DNA of 64,000 nt from Nostoc sp. KVJ3 (GTDB lineage: Bacteria > Cyanobacteriota > Cyanobacteriia > Cyanobacteriales > Nostocaceae): contig NZ_WWFG01000001.1 of assembly GCF_026127265.1 (NCBI RefSeq), positions 3,077,501 to 3,141,500 on the forward strand, read 5' to 3'. The notes under the pieces were generated by a model. The model worked only from the letters and a program-made list of their open reading frames with translations, ran no database searches and was not told the origin of the DNA. The position numbers were made by a program, and so were the translations under genes. Below are positions 51,505-60,331 of this stretch, one piece after another (positions within the stretch are counted from its first letter, which is position 1; each line of letters opens with the position of its first letter).

Positions 51505-51634
51505 TAAGTAGGTAAGCACAAATAAACCTAACTATGTAACGAAAAGTAAAAGCGGTGAAAACCTTGCTATTACTTAACTCCACTTCGTTGCGTTCGCAAT
51601 GACATAGTTGTAAATTTTCTCACCCACCTACTTA
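51505..51634. repeat. 130-bp MITE-like dispersed element, copy B
   Basis: Same family and length as 19711-19840, opposite orientation. Ends TAAGTAGGT and ACCTACTTA; inner AAATAAACCTAACTATGTAA and TTGCGTTCGCAATGACATAG. It ends 5 bp from the stop of the following minus-strand gene. Confidence 0.7.
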
Positions 51635-51639
51635 TTACC

Positions 51640-52545
51640 TCATGCTGGAAACGTTTTCACAAAATCATCGCCAGGAATGACTGTAGTGTAAAAAACATAG
51701 TCCTTATTAGCAATATAGCGACGGTCTTGTTTAATTATCGCCATAAACTCTTTATGTCCTTCACGTCTGCGTCCGACTAAACAACCTGCACTGGCATTTT
51801 TAATATCATTTACGGGAGCATCATAACCCCAGTGTTGATTTACTAAGAAAAGACCTGTATCAAGTTTGTCACCAGTGCGTTGAAAATTTTTGTCGAAATC
51901 TCGGTAAACAGTGATGGGCGCAACTTGCACTAATGCTTCGTGACGTTCTGCATTGCCGTGCATACCAACAGCCCAAGCTTTATATTGCCCAAACTTAATT
52001 CTAGCTGCGCCTCCAGAATTCATAGGGTTATAAGTATAATGGCTACCTGGTTCTGTAGTTGCTTGCCAGTGATCTACAATTTTGGGAACACCATCTACTA
52101 CTTCAATAACGATGCGGCGATCGTTAAATTCATTGGGTGTATCACTGTTGAGAGTCCAGTCTTCATTTATACCTTCTATATAAACAATATTGTATTCTTT
52201 CGGTGCAGTGAATACTTGATAATTTTTAGATAGCAAGTATTTCACAATTCTACTGGCAATGTCATTACTAAGTTTTAAGGGAGGTTTAGGAAGATCGTCT
52301 GGTTTAGTTTCAATCAGTTTTTTGGCTGTGACTGCTCCTAAAAATTCAGTTTCTCCAGCCTTAGCTAATTCTTGAAATTCTTTGAGGGCTGCGGCAGAAA
52401 CTGGCCCAAGTTTCTCATCAGCCGGAGGATCGAGCAAACCCAAGCCGATTAACAGTATTTGAATCTGACGAGTTAATTCTGGGTCTTTAGCGATCGCCTC
52501 AAATCCCCATTTCTCATCTTTTCCCAAAAAATCTTGTAGTTTCAT
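51640..52545 (-). CDS. Peptidoglycan-binding-domain protein with L,D-transpeptidase-like C-terminal part
   Basis: 301 residues. N-terminal PG-binding-1-type domain (IQILLIGLGLLDPPADEKLG; AAALKEFQELAKAGET). The C-terminal half has VGMHGNAERHE and, further on, NQHWGYD...ASAGCLVGRRREGHKEF; His and Cys in such an order recall YkuD or related catalytic sites, but the match is loose. No signal peptide is visible, odd for a wall enzyme; phage-like lysis or effector proteins also show this. Function uncertain. Confidence 0.65.
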   Translation of the reverse strand: MKLQDFLGKDEKWGFEAIAKDPELTRQIQILLIGLGLLDPPADEKLGPVSAAALKEFQELAKAGETEFLGAVTAKKLIETKPDDLPKPPLKLSNDIASRIVKYLLSKNYQVFTAPKEYNIVYIEGINEDWTLNSDTPNEFNDRRIVIEVVDGVPKIVDHWQATTEPGSHYTYNPMNSGGAARIKFGQYKAWAVGMHGNAERHEALVQVAPITVYRDFDKNFQRTGDKLDTGLFLVNQHWGYDAPVNDIKNASAGCLVGRRREGHKEFMAIIKQDRRYIANKDYVFYTTVIPGDDFVKTFPA

Positions 52546-53186
52546 TATGCACCTGCTTTGATTACTTGCTTCTAGGTATAAACATCATTTTTAAAATTGA
52601 TGTTGTCTGAAACAATACTCCAGCCTGAAGCAGAACGTCACAATTTTTACTATTAATTTATGATTGGGTACGCAAAAATTCACAGAAATGATACTCAACA
52701 AAAAACTATTTATTGGGAATATATATGAAATTTCTTCCGTAATTTTTAGAAGATATACATAAATATTAAGGATGTTTTAAAAGTCATATTGTCGGTGTCA
52801 AAAGTTTTAGATCCTCCTAAATCCTCCTTAAAAAGGAGGACTTTGACTCCGGTTCCCCCCTTAAAAAGGGGGTTAGGGGGGATCAATAAGTACCTAAAAT
52901 CACAGCAAAACACTTTAAAATAACCTCTAAAGTTGTACTGGAAGATGTGAAAAATATTCTCTGGCAACTAATGGAACATCTTGGTAAATAGAGAGTGAAA
53001 AATCTGTGGTGAGTGAACGATTTCGTAGGGGCGCAGGAGTCTTCGATGATGTCTACGACGACCTACGCTAACGCATATTGCCTCAATGCAATCCTTGATA
53101 CAGGCTACATTATTAATTAGCTCAATTTCTCTGCTGCGCGTCCAAGCAGCAAATCGTCGTCAGGCATTGCCTCTGTAAAACCCCAA
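52546..53186. other. Intergenic region before the TIR gene
   Basis: 641 bp. Includes direct repeat 1 (52770-52930) and, at 53046-53075, GATGATGTCTACGACGACCT from the dispersed family also found in hetF. The last 100 bp (53085-53186) should hold the promoter and leader; no clear signal was recognised. Confidence 0.55.
52770..52930. repeat. Direct repeat 1 upstream of the LRR-Roc-COR-TIR gene
   Basis: GGATGTTTTAAAAGTC, AGATCCTCCTAAATCC, GGTTCCCCCCTTAAAAAGGG, GGGGGATCAATAAGTACCTA and AAATCACAGCAAAACAC appear in the same order and direction as at 55767-55978 downstream of that gene. The CCCCCC/GGGGGG parts form stems. No coding frame. Confidence 0.75.
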
Positions 53187-55730
53187 ATGACTAACGAAGA
53201 ACTGCTGGAAATTATTGAACAAGCTGTCAGAGATAAGGTGACAAGATTAGACCTTTCTCGCAAAGGCTTAACAACTCTGCCACCGGAAATTGGCCAACTT
53301 ACCAACCTGCAATCCTTCCACCTTTGGGGTAATCAATTGAGCAGTCTGCCACCAGAATTTGTCCAACTCACCAACCTGCAATCCCTCGACCTGGGCATTA
53401 ATCAACTGAGCAGTCTGCCACCAGAAATTGTCCAACTTACCAACCTGCGATCCCTCTACCTCTACAGTGATCAACTGAGCAGTCTGCCACCGGAAATTGG
53501 CCAACTCACCAACCTGCGATCCCTCGATCTGAGCAGTAATCAACTGAGCAGTCTGCCACCAGAAATTAGGAAACTGTCAAACCTGAAAAAGCTGGATCTT
53601 CGTAGAAATCCAGTCCCCATTCCACCAGAGATTTTGGGGTCGAAGGCTGACTACCAAGATCCGGGTGATGTGAATGAAATTCTCGATTTCTATTTTCGGG
53701 TGCAAGATCCAGCCGAAACAGAACCCTTCTACGAAGCAAAATTCTTGATTGTTGGCGAAGGAGGAACTGGTAAAACCTCTTTAGCCAAGAAAATCAAAAA
53801 CGAAAACTATAAACTCCAGCCAGATGAGAAATCAACCGAAGGCATTGACGTGATCCTCTGGGACTTTACACTGCCCAATGGCAAAGATTTTCGCGTCAAC
53901 ATCTGGGATTTTGGCGGTCAGGAAATCTACCATCAAACCCATCAGTTTTTCCTCAGCAAGCGATCGCTCTATGCTTTAGTTGCCGATACCCGCAAAGAAA
54001 ACACCGATTTTTACTGGTGGCTGAAGATTGTCGAACTCTTGAGCGACAAAAGTCCAGTTTTTATCATTAAAAACGAAAAACAAGACCGTCAGTGCGAAGT
54101 CAATGGGGGGGAGTTAAGGGGAGAATTTGACAATCTTAAGGAAATTTTGCCAACCAATTTAGCTGATAATCGCGGTTTAGCGGAAATTAAAAAGGCTATT
54201 AAGTTCTACATCAGTAATCTTGACCATGTTGGTACACCTCTACCAAAACTCTGGGTAAGAGTCAGAGCCGCTCTAGAGAACTATTCCCGAAATTACATCA
54301 GCGTTGAAGAATACTTTACCCTTTGCCGAGTCAATAATTTAACTGACCGTAAAGACATGCTGCGCTTGAGTAGCTATTTACATGACCTCGGCGTTTGCCT
54401 CCACTTTCAAGACGATTCTACACTCAAACACTACGTCATTCTCAAACCGGAATGGGGGACAACTGCCGTTTACAAAGTTTTGGAAAGTCAAACTGTCAGG
54501 CAAAAGCTAGGTTGTTTTACCAAAGAAAACCTTAAAGATATTTGGCAAGACGGCGAATATGCAGATATGCGCGATGAACTTCTGCAATTAATGATGCGGT
54601 TCAAGCTTTGCTACGAAATCCGCGATCGCCGTGACGTTTATATTGCGCCGCAATTGCTTTCTATTGAAAAAGCTGATTATACCTGGGACGATCGCAACAA
54701 CCTAATCCTGCGCTACACCTATACATTCATGCCCAAAGGCATCCTCACCAGTTTTATTGTCGAGACGCACCCTTGGATTGAACAGCAACAACTCGTTTGG
54801 AAAAATGGTGTTGTTCTCAACAAAGACCAAACTCGTGCTGAAATCATTGAAAACTACAATCAACGGGAAATTAAAATCCGTGTAGCGGGAAACCGTACAA
54901 AAGAATTAATGGTAGTCATCACCCATGAACTCGAAAAAATCCACAACTCTTATGAACGTTTGCAATATCAAACTTTAGTTCCTTGTAATTGCCAGACTTG
55001 TAAAAATCTGCCCACACCTCATTCCTATTCTCTGGATAAGCTCACTAAACGCTTGAGCGATCGCCGTTACCAAATTGAATGTGAAAACAGCTATGCAATG
55101 GTAGATGTCCGCAGGTTAATTGATGATGTTATGTTCCAAGCTGCTAAACCAGATGAGGAAATCAACCCCAAAGTTGTACAGTTGCAAAACGAACTAGAGC
55201 AAGAGAGAAATAAATCATTTATACATCGGTTAGAAGATAGCAATCAACAGAAAAAAGGGATGAAAATACATACGTCTGAAACCGTAACCAGAAATCAAGT
55301 TTTCATTAGCTATAGTCATCAAGATGAGGAATGGCTTACTAAACTCCAGAAGCACCTCAAACCAATGATTCGCAACCAAAAACTTCTGGTGTGGGACGAT
55401 ACCAAAATTCAACCTGGTGCTAAATGGCGCGAAGAAATTGAAAATGCTTTAGCAGCAGCAAAAGTGGCAGTGTTATTGGTTAGCCCAGACTTTCTAGCAT
55501 CAGACTTTATTGCTGATAATGAGTTACCCCCATTGTTGGATGCGGCTGAAGTCGAAGGACTTACGATTATTTGGATACCGTTGAGTTTTAGCAGTTATGA
55601 CGAAACAGAAATTGAAAGGTATCAGTCAGCGCATCCTCCTAATCAACCCTTAGACAGCCTGAACTTAGCACAAGAGAATAAAGCTTGGGTGGATATCTGT
55701 AAAAAGATTAAAGCAGCGATCGCTCGGTAG
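53187..55730 (+). CDS. LRR-Roc-COR protein with C-terminal TIR domain
   Basis: 847 residues. Five leucine-rich repeats of 23 residues (about 25-150: NLQSLDLGINQLSSLPPEIV pattern), then a Roc Ras-like GTPase with Walker A GEGGTGKTS (190-198), switch motif WDFGGQE and guanine-type motif IIKNEKQD, a COR dimerisation region (about 345-640), a short linker and a TIR domain from about 705 (VFISYSHQDEEW). The candidate catalytic Glu is Glu779 in SDFIADNELPPLL. TIR domains of this type cleave NAD or make signal nucleotides. The plan suggests an immune sensor: LRR recognition, GTPase switch, NAD-consuming output. No partner gene is adjacent. Confidence 0.9.
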   Translation: MTNEELLEIIEQAVRDKVTRLDLSRKGLTTLPPEIGQLTNLQSFHLWGNQLSSLPPEFVQLTNLQSLDLGINQLSSLPPEIVQLTNLRSLYLYSDQLSSLPPEIGQLTNLRSLDLSSNQLSSLPPEIRKLSNLKKLDLRRNPVPIPPEILGSKADYQDPGDVNEILDFYFRVQDPAETEPFYEAKFLIVGEGGTGKTSLAKKIKNENYKLQPDEKSTEGIDVILWDFTLPNGKDFRVNIWDFGGQEIYHQTHQFFLSKRSLYALVADTRKENTDFYWWLKIVELLSDKSPVFIIKNEKQDRQCEVNGGELRGEFDNLKEILPTNLADNRGLAEIKKAIKFYISNLDHVGTPLPKLWVRVRAALENYSRNYISVEEYFTLCRVNNLTDRKDMLRLSSYLHDLGVCLHFQDDSTLKHYVILKPEWGTTAVYKVLESQTVRQKLGCFTKENLKDIWQDGEYADMRDELLQLMMRFKLCYEIRDRRDVYIAPQLLSIEKADYTWDDRNNLILRYTYTFMPKGILTSFIVETHPWIEQQQLVWKNGVVLNKDQTRAEIIENYNQREIKIRVAGNRTKELMVVITHELEKIHNSYERLQYQTLVPCNCQTCKNLPTPHSYSLDKLTKRLSDRRYQIECENSYAMVDVRRLIDDVMFQAAKPDEEINPKVVQLQNELEQERNKSFIHRLEDSNQQKKGMKIHTSETVTRNQVFISYSHQDEEWLTKLQKHLKPMIRNQKLLVWDDTKIQPGAKWREEIENALAAAKVAVLLVSPDFLASDFIADNELPPLLDAAEVEGLTIIWIPLSFSSYDETEIERYQSAHPPNQPLDSLNLAQENKAWVDICKKIKAAIAR

Positions 55731-55737
55731 AAGATAA

Positions 55738-56041
55738 TAGGACTTACGCAAAACTATAGGGCTTAGAGGATGTTTGAAAAGTCCTCTCATTGGTAGCAAA
55801 ACATTTCAGATCCCCCTAAATCCACGCCAGTTGCTCATGGGGGAAACCCCCAAGACCGCACTGGCTCCCCTTAAAAAGGGAGACTTTTATTCCGATTCCC
55901 CCCTTTTTAAGGGGGGCTAGGGGGGATCTCTAAGTGCCTAAAATCACAGCCAAATACTTGTTCATTCAACCTCTTAGGGGCAATTCATGAATTGCCCCTA
56001 CCGGAGAATAAGGGTTTTGGCTATTTTTTGCGTAAGTCCTA
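55738..56041. repeat. 304-bp element with 16-bp inverted ends downstream of the TIR gene
   Basis: TAGGACTTACGCAAAA at 55738-55753 and TTTTGCGTAAGTCCTA at 56026-56041 are perfect inverted repeats. Inside are direct repeat 2, a smaller inserted repeat (55824-55868) and the palindrome AGGGGCAATTCATGAATTGC (from 55975). The left end starts 8 bp after the TIR gene stop. A fragment of the right end is at about 8990-9006. Confidence 0.8.
55767..55978. repeat. Direct repeat 2 downstream of the TIR gene
   Basis: Same block order as 52770-52930, with an additional inserted hairpin repeat (CGCCAGTTGC...GCACTGGCTCC, 55824-55868). It brackets the TIR gene together with repeat 1. Confidence 0.75.
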
Positions 56042-56216
56042 GATAAGTAGTCAGACAGAATTAATTACACAATTTCATTGCGAATAGAGGGAAGTAGAAT
56101 GTTCGCGGAGCGAAATTTTCCTCCATTCCCTAAACTCTTTTTTTCTCAGTACCAGCATTTTGATAAGTTAGTACATAATCTGAAACAATAACAGTTAATA
56201 CAAAGAGGGGATTACG

Positions 56217-57395
56217 TTGAGTCACAATCCAGATGCCATAGCCCCCCACGGTGGACAGTTAGTTAACCGTATCGCTACACCAGAACAAAGAGCAGAGTTT
56301 CTCTCAAAAGCTGACTTTTTGCCGCGAGTGCAACTTGACGATCGCGCCGTTTCGGATGTAGAAATGATTGCGATCGGTGCTTTTAGTCCACTCACGGGTT
56401 TTATGAACCAGGAAGACTACGATCGCACTGTTACAGAAATGCGACTAGCTAACGGTCTTGTATGGTCAATCCCGATTACACTATCGGTAAGCGAAGAAGT
56501 AGCTTCCCCGTTACAAGAAGGCGGCTTAATCCGTCTGGATAACTCCAGAGGCGAATTTATTGGGGTTTTACAACTGTCGCAAAAATATAACTACGACAAA
56601 ATCCGCGAAGCCATAAAAATCTACCGTACAGATGATGTCAAACATCCAGGTGTGCAGGTACTCTATAACCAAGGTAATGTACATCTGGCGGGTGATATTT
56701 GGCTATTGCAGCGCGAACCTCATCCCCAGTTTCCCACTTACCAAATAGATCCAGCAGCCTCACGGCAACTATTTCAAGACAAGGGTTGGAAAACTATCGT
56801 CGGCTTTCAAACTCGCAACCCCATCCACCGCGCCCATGAATATATTCAAAAGTGCGCTTTAGAAATCGTTGATGGTCTATTTTTGCACCCATTAGTCGGG
56901 GCGACAAAAGAAGATGATATTGCCGCCGATGTGCGGATGCGCTGCTATGAAATTTTGCTAGAACACTACTACCCCTTAGACCGGGTAACTTTGGCAATAA
57001 ATCCTGCTGCAATGCGCTATGCTGGGCCGCGTGAGGCTATATTCCATGCTTTAGTCCGCAAAAACTACGGTTGTACTCACTTTATCGTCGGACGGGATCA
57101 TGCTGGCGTTGGTGACTATTACGGAACTTACGATGCTCAGTATATCTTTGATGAATTTGCGCCAAGTGAATTGGGCATTGTGCCAATGAAATTTGAACAC
57201 GCTTTCTACTGTATGCGTACTAAGCAGATGGCAACATCTAAAACCAGTCCTAGCAAGCCAGAAGAACGCATCCATCTATCGGGAACAAAAGTCCGGGAAA
57301 TGCTGCGGCGTGGTGAATTACCTCCACCAGAATTTTCTCGTCCAGAAGTGGCGGCTGAGTTGGCGCGAGCAATGCGGATAGAAGTACCTGTTTAG
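56217..57395 (+). CDS. sat: Sulfate adenylyltransferase (ATP sulfurylase)
   Basis: 392 residues from TTG at 56217, which has AGAGGGG at 56204-56210. It makes APS from ATP and sulfate, the first step of assimilation. Active-site motifs: GFQTRNPIHRAHEYIQK (QTRN and HRAH), then RDHAGVGDYYGTYDAQ and the final HLSGTKVREMLRRGELPPPE. N-terminal PUA-like domain (LSDVEM-type region VSDVEMIAIGAFSPLTGFM). Single-domain form without APS kinase. It stands alone here; other sulfur genes are absent. Confidence 0.95.
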   Translation: MSHNPDAIAPHGGQLVNRIATPEQRAEFLSKADFLPRVQLDDRAVSDVEMIAIGAFSPLTGFMNQEDYDRTVTEMRLANGLVWSIPITLSVSEEVASPLQEGGLIRLDNSRGEFIGVLQLSQKYNYDKIREAIKIYRTDDVKHPGVQVLYNQGNVHLAGDIWLLQREPHPQFPTYQIDPAASRQLFQDKGWKTIVGFQTRNPIHRAHEYIQKCALEIVDGLFLHPLVGATKEDDIAADVRMRCYEILLEHYYPLDRVTLAINPAAMRYAGPREAIFHALVRKNYGCTHFIVGRDHAGVGDYYGTYDAQYIFDEFAPSELGIVPMKFEHAFYCMRTKQMATSKTSPSKPEERIHLSGTKVREMLRRGELPPPEFSRPEVAAELARAMRIEVPV

Positions 57396-57566
57396 GGCAT
57401 GGGGCATTGGGCATAGGACATTGGCAAAGAAACTTGTTAAATAATTCCCCCTTGTCCCCCATCTCCCCACTCCCTATACTTTGCAAACAGTATTGACTGT
57501 AACTTTACAATACAGAGTTCAGCCCTGTAAGCTGCTAGCTAATGGGCTTAGGGCTGATAGCTAATT

Positions 57567-59702
57567 ATGAAACGGCGCACGTTTTTACACAGAATTGGCT
57601 CAATACTCGCGGTATTGGGGGTAACTGAAGCTGAGTGGTTGACTTTAGGAAGTCGCTATTATCAGGCTTTGGCACAGCCCAGTCCGCGTAAGTTGGCGTT
57701 GCTAATAGGGATTAACCAATACCCGAAAATTTCAGCCCTCAGTGGTTGTCTCACAGATGTGGAACTGCAAAGAGAACTTTTGATTAACCGCTTTGGTTTT
57801 GAAGGGTCAGATATTTTAACCTTAACTGACGAACAAGCTAGCAGGGAATTCATTGAGGCAGCTTTTTTAGATCATCTGGGCAAACAAGCTAAACCTGATG
57901 ATATGGTAGTTTTCCACTTTAGTGGTTATGGCAGTCGTGTCAAATTAGAAACATCGCTAGATATAATCCAAAATGCTCTGGTACCAGCAAATGTGAGTCA
58001 AAATCCACAAGATGATAAAATAGTCAACTATATATTAGAAGAAACTCTACTGCTATTATTGCGATCGCTCCCGACAAACCGAGTCACAGCAGTATTAGAT
58101 ACTAGCTATAATGCTCCTAGCACAGTCATAGGATTAAAAACTCGCACCCTTCAAGAGTCGATAGCAAAGCTAGCAACAGAAGAAATTGACTTTCTCGAAC
58201 AACTTAAAACTCAGAAGTTATCCAACGCTCCGATTGTTTTAGCAGCTACCTCAGAACCAAAGCAACCTGCAAGGGAAGGACTATTTTCTGGTTTTAGTGC
58301 TGGGTTATTTACCTACGCCTTAACGCAGTATTTGTGGGAATTCACCCCAGTTACCAAAATTCAAGTCGCCCTTTCCCACGTAGAAAATTCTCTATCAAAA
58401 TTGGGTAGTAAACAACAACCAGCCTTATTAAGTAGTCAGAAAAATTCAGATGTAGAGACGTTATATATAACGTCTCTACAGCCAGACAATATCATTGGTG
58501 CAGAAGGCACAATCAGCGCTATTGAAGAAGACGGTAAAACAGTTAATCTGTGGTTAGCAGGATTGCCCCCACAAGTACTGCTATACTACGGAGTGAATTC
58601 TCGATTCACCTTAAAAACAACAGAGCAATTAGTATTGCGATCGCGCACTGGGTTAACAGCAAAAGCGCAAATTGCCAAAATTGAAGGTGCAAATCCCCTA
58701 CAAGTTGGGCAACTTGTCCAAGAAGCAGTCCGAGTTTTACCCCGAAATATTAATTTAACAATAGCTTTTGATACTGGATTGGAAAGAATTGAGCGGGTGG
58801 ACGCTACAAGTGCCTTTGCTGGATTTTCCCATGTATCCACCGTAGTAGCAGGAGAAAAACCAGCTGATTATGTATTTGGTAAACTACAAGAAACTCCTAG
58901 TCGTTATGGTCTATTTTCTCTTGGTGGTGAGCTAATTCCTAACACTACAGGGGAAGTAGGAGAAGCAGTAAAATTAACAGTGCAAAGGTTAGCGCCAAAA
59001 TTATCAACCTTGCTAGCAGCCAAGTTATGGCGACTTACAGAAAATCAAGGTTCTTCTCGCTTGCCTGTGAAGGCAACCTTAGAAATAATTAGTAACATAT
59101 CGACTCGCCCCGTTATCCAGCACGAAACAGTACGAGCTTTTAAAACTGAAACTTCCATTAAAAAATCATTACAGACGCGATTAATCGCGCCTCCCATTGT
59201 ACCTATCGGTAGTCGAATGCAATATCGAGTGGAAAATCAGAGCGATCGCCCAGTATATTTAATCTTGCTAGGATTAAACAATAATCATACAGCAATTACC
59301 TTCTACTCTTGGGAAACCCCCCAGGAAGCAGAAACTGCGGACACCAAGCCTATCCTCCAAGAAGTCGTCATTGCCCCAGGTGAAACCCTCACCCTGCCCG
59401 AAACTAATGCCACTTCTCAATGGGTAATTTCAGGGCCAGCTTTCCTTTGCGAACAACAACTGATTTTTAGTACAGTCCCCTTCAGGGGAACTCTCGCCGT
59501 CTTGAACACTACCAAGTATTCCACAACCGAACAACAACCGATTGGCCCATTGTTGAATCCGATAGACGTTACACAAGCTTTGCTACAAGACTTGCATAAC
59601 GCCAGCCACCTTAAAACGGAGATGAACGGTACAGCAGCCGACTCATATATCTTGGATGTGAATAATTGGGCAAGTTTTAGCTTTAGTTTTCAAGTAGTTT
59701 GA
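57567..59702 (+). CDS. Caspase-like protein lacking both catalytic residues (YS-type orthocaspase)
   Basis: 711 residues. Twin-arginine-type N-terminus (MKRRTFLHRIGSILAVLGVT) suggests export by Tat. The caspase p20 fold is clear (KLALLIGINQYP; VELQRELLINRFGF; TLTDEQASREFI), but the His motif reads HFSGYGS (Tyr121 for His) and the Cys motif LDTSYNA (Ser180 for Cys), so proteolysis by the normal mechanism is excluded. Tyr/Ser variants are known among cyanobacterial orthocaspases. The C-terminal ~400 residues are beta-rich with a DUF4384-like end (YLILLGLNNN; TLPETNATSQWVISGP). Two palindromic repeats lie in frame at 58452 and 59172. Confidence 0.85.
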   Translation: MKRRTFLHRIGSILAVLGVTEAEWLTLGSRYYQALAQPSPRKLALLIGINQYPKISALSGCLTDVELQRELLINRFGFEGSDILTLTDEQASREFIEAAFLDHLGKQAKPDDMVVFHFSGYGSRVKLETSLDIIQNALVPANVSQNPQDDKIVNYILEETLLLLLRSLPTNRVTAVLDTSYNAPSTVIGLKTRTLQESIAKLATEEIDFLEQLKTQKLSNAPIVLAATSEPKQPAREGLFSGFSAGLFTYALTQYLWEFTPVTKIQVALSHVENSLSKLGSKQQPALLSSQKNSDVETLYITSLQPDNIIGAEGTISAIEEDGKTVNLWLAGLPPQVLLYYGVNSRFTLKTTEQLVLRSRTGLTAKAQIAKIEGANPLQVGQLVQEAVRVLPRNINLTIAFDTGLERIERVDATSAFAGFSHVSTVVAGEKPADYVFGKLQETPSRYGLFSLGGELIPNTTGEVGEAVKLTVQRLAPKLSTLLAAKLWRLTENQGSSRLPVKATLEIISNISTRPVIQHETVRAFKTETSIKKSLQTRLIAPPIVPIGSRMQYRVENQSDRPVYLILLGLNNNHTAITFYSWETPQEAETADTKPILQEVVIAPGETLTLPETNATSQWVISGPAFLCEQQLIFSTVPFRGTLAVLNTTKYSTTEQQPIGPLLNPIDVTQALLQDLHNASHLKTEMNGTAADSYILDVNNWASFSFSFQVV
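58452..58479 (+). repeat. In-frame dispersed palindrome inside the orthocaspase gene
   Basis: GTAGAGACGTTATATATAAC then GTCTCTAC, perfect 28-bp palindrome, read as VETLYITSLQ (residues 296-305). Same family as the intergenic palindromes at 42903 and 51459. Confidence 0.85.
59172..59192 (+). repeat. Second in-frame palindrome copy in the orthocaspase gene
   Basis: CAGACGCGATTAATCGCGCC, read as QTRLIAP (from residue 536). One arm has a mismatch to the family consensus (GCGCC for GCGTC), so it is decaying. Confidence 0.75.
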
Positions 59703-60331
59703 CCTTTTTTTAATTAAAAATTAAAAGTTAAAAGTTAAAAATTAAGAATAATAATAATTTTTAATTAATTTTGGGTACAAGCCCCCACCCTTCGGGAATT
59801 AAAAATGCAAAATTAAAAATTTCAGAGAATCCCCTCAATTTTTAATTAATAATTTTTAATTTTTAATTGGAGCGAAGCGACTTGACACTCCTCATCCTAA
59901 AGGTGCGAGGATTCTTGGTTCACCGAGGCCACTTAAAACGTGATAGCTTGCAGTCTCTAGCCTAGCCCTTTCAAGGTGGATAAAATTTTTCTTAAAAAAT
60001 CCCTTTATTATCTCTTGTCTCTGTGTTCTCTGCGCCTCTGCGGTTCAAAAGTAATTTATTTAACCGCAGAGGCAATAGATTGCGGTGAAAAATCTTTGTA
60101 AAGACGTAGAACTTTATGTCTCTACATTCAAGTTCATACCTCGATTCAGCAACGCCTAAAACGTTAATTCCCAAATATTAAATAAGGCAGGTAAATCCTG
60201 CCATGTGTGTCACTATAATCAGCTTCATTTCATTCATCTAAGAATTGCACATTTGATTGACGAAGATATTACCGAGTTATGTCATCAATATGACTGCACC
60301 AGTTACTCAAGTCTTATCTGCCGCAATTCCT
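59703..60331. other. Repeat-filled intergenic region between orthocaspase and RND genes
   Basis: 629 bp. AATTAAAAATTAAAAGTT-type AT repeats (59710-59870), then GGAGCGAAGCGACTTGACAC (59870-59889), the same dispersed sequence that forms the cpeT and pebB starts. TCTCTGTGTTCTCTGCGCC (60015-60045) also recurs at 63592. The MITE-like copy is at 60070-60156. No coding frame is supported. Confidence 0.6.
60070..60156. repeat. MITE-like element with GGCGTTGCTGA end, copy B
   Basis: Reads TTGCGGTGAAAAATCTTTGT...AAGTTCATACCTCGATTCAGCAACGCC in blocks, matching the reverse complement of 32345-32428 almost throughout. The left inverted end is degenerate, and the central palindrome has two mismatches. Confidence 0.75.

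Noticed and set aside
51640..52545. Prophage lysis gene
   Set aside because: The peptidoglycan-binding protein has a phage-like flavour, but no other phage genes, integrase or att sites lie around it.
53268..53543. 91-codon minus-strand frame with repeated EGSQVGELANF-type units
   Set aside because: Antisense reading of the tandem LRR-coding DNA, so the repeat pattern is inherited from the real gene.
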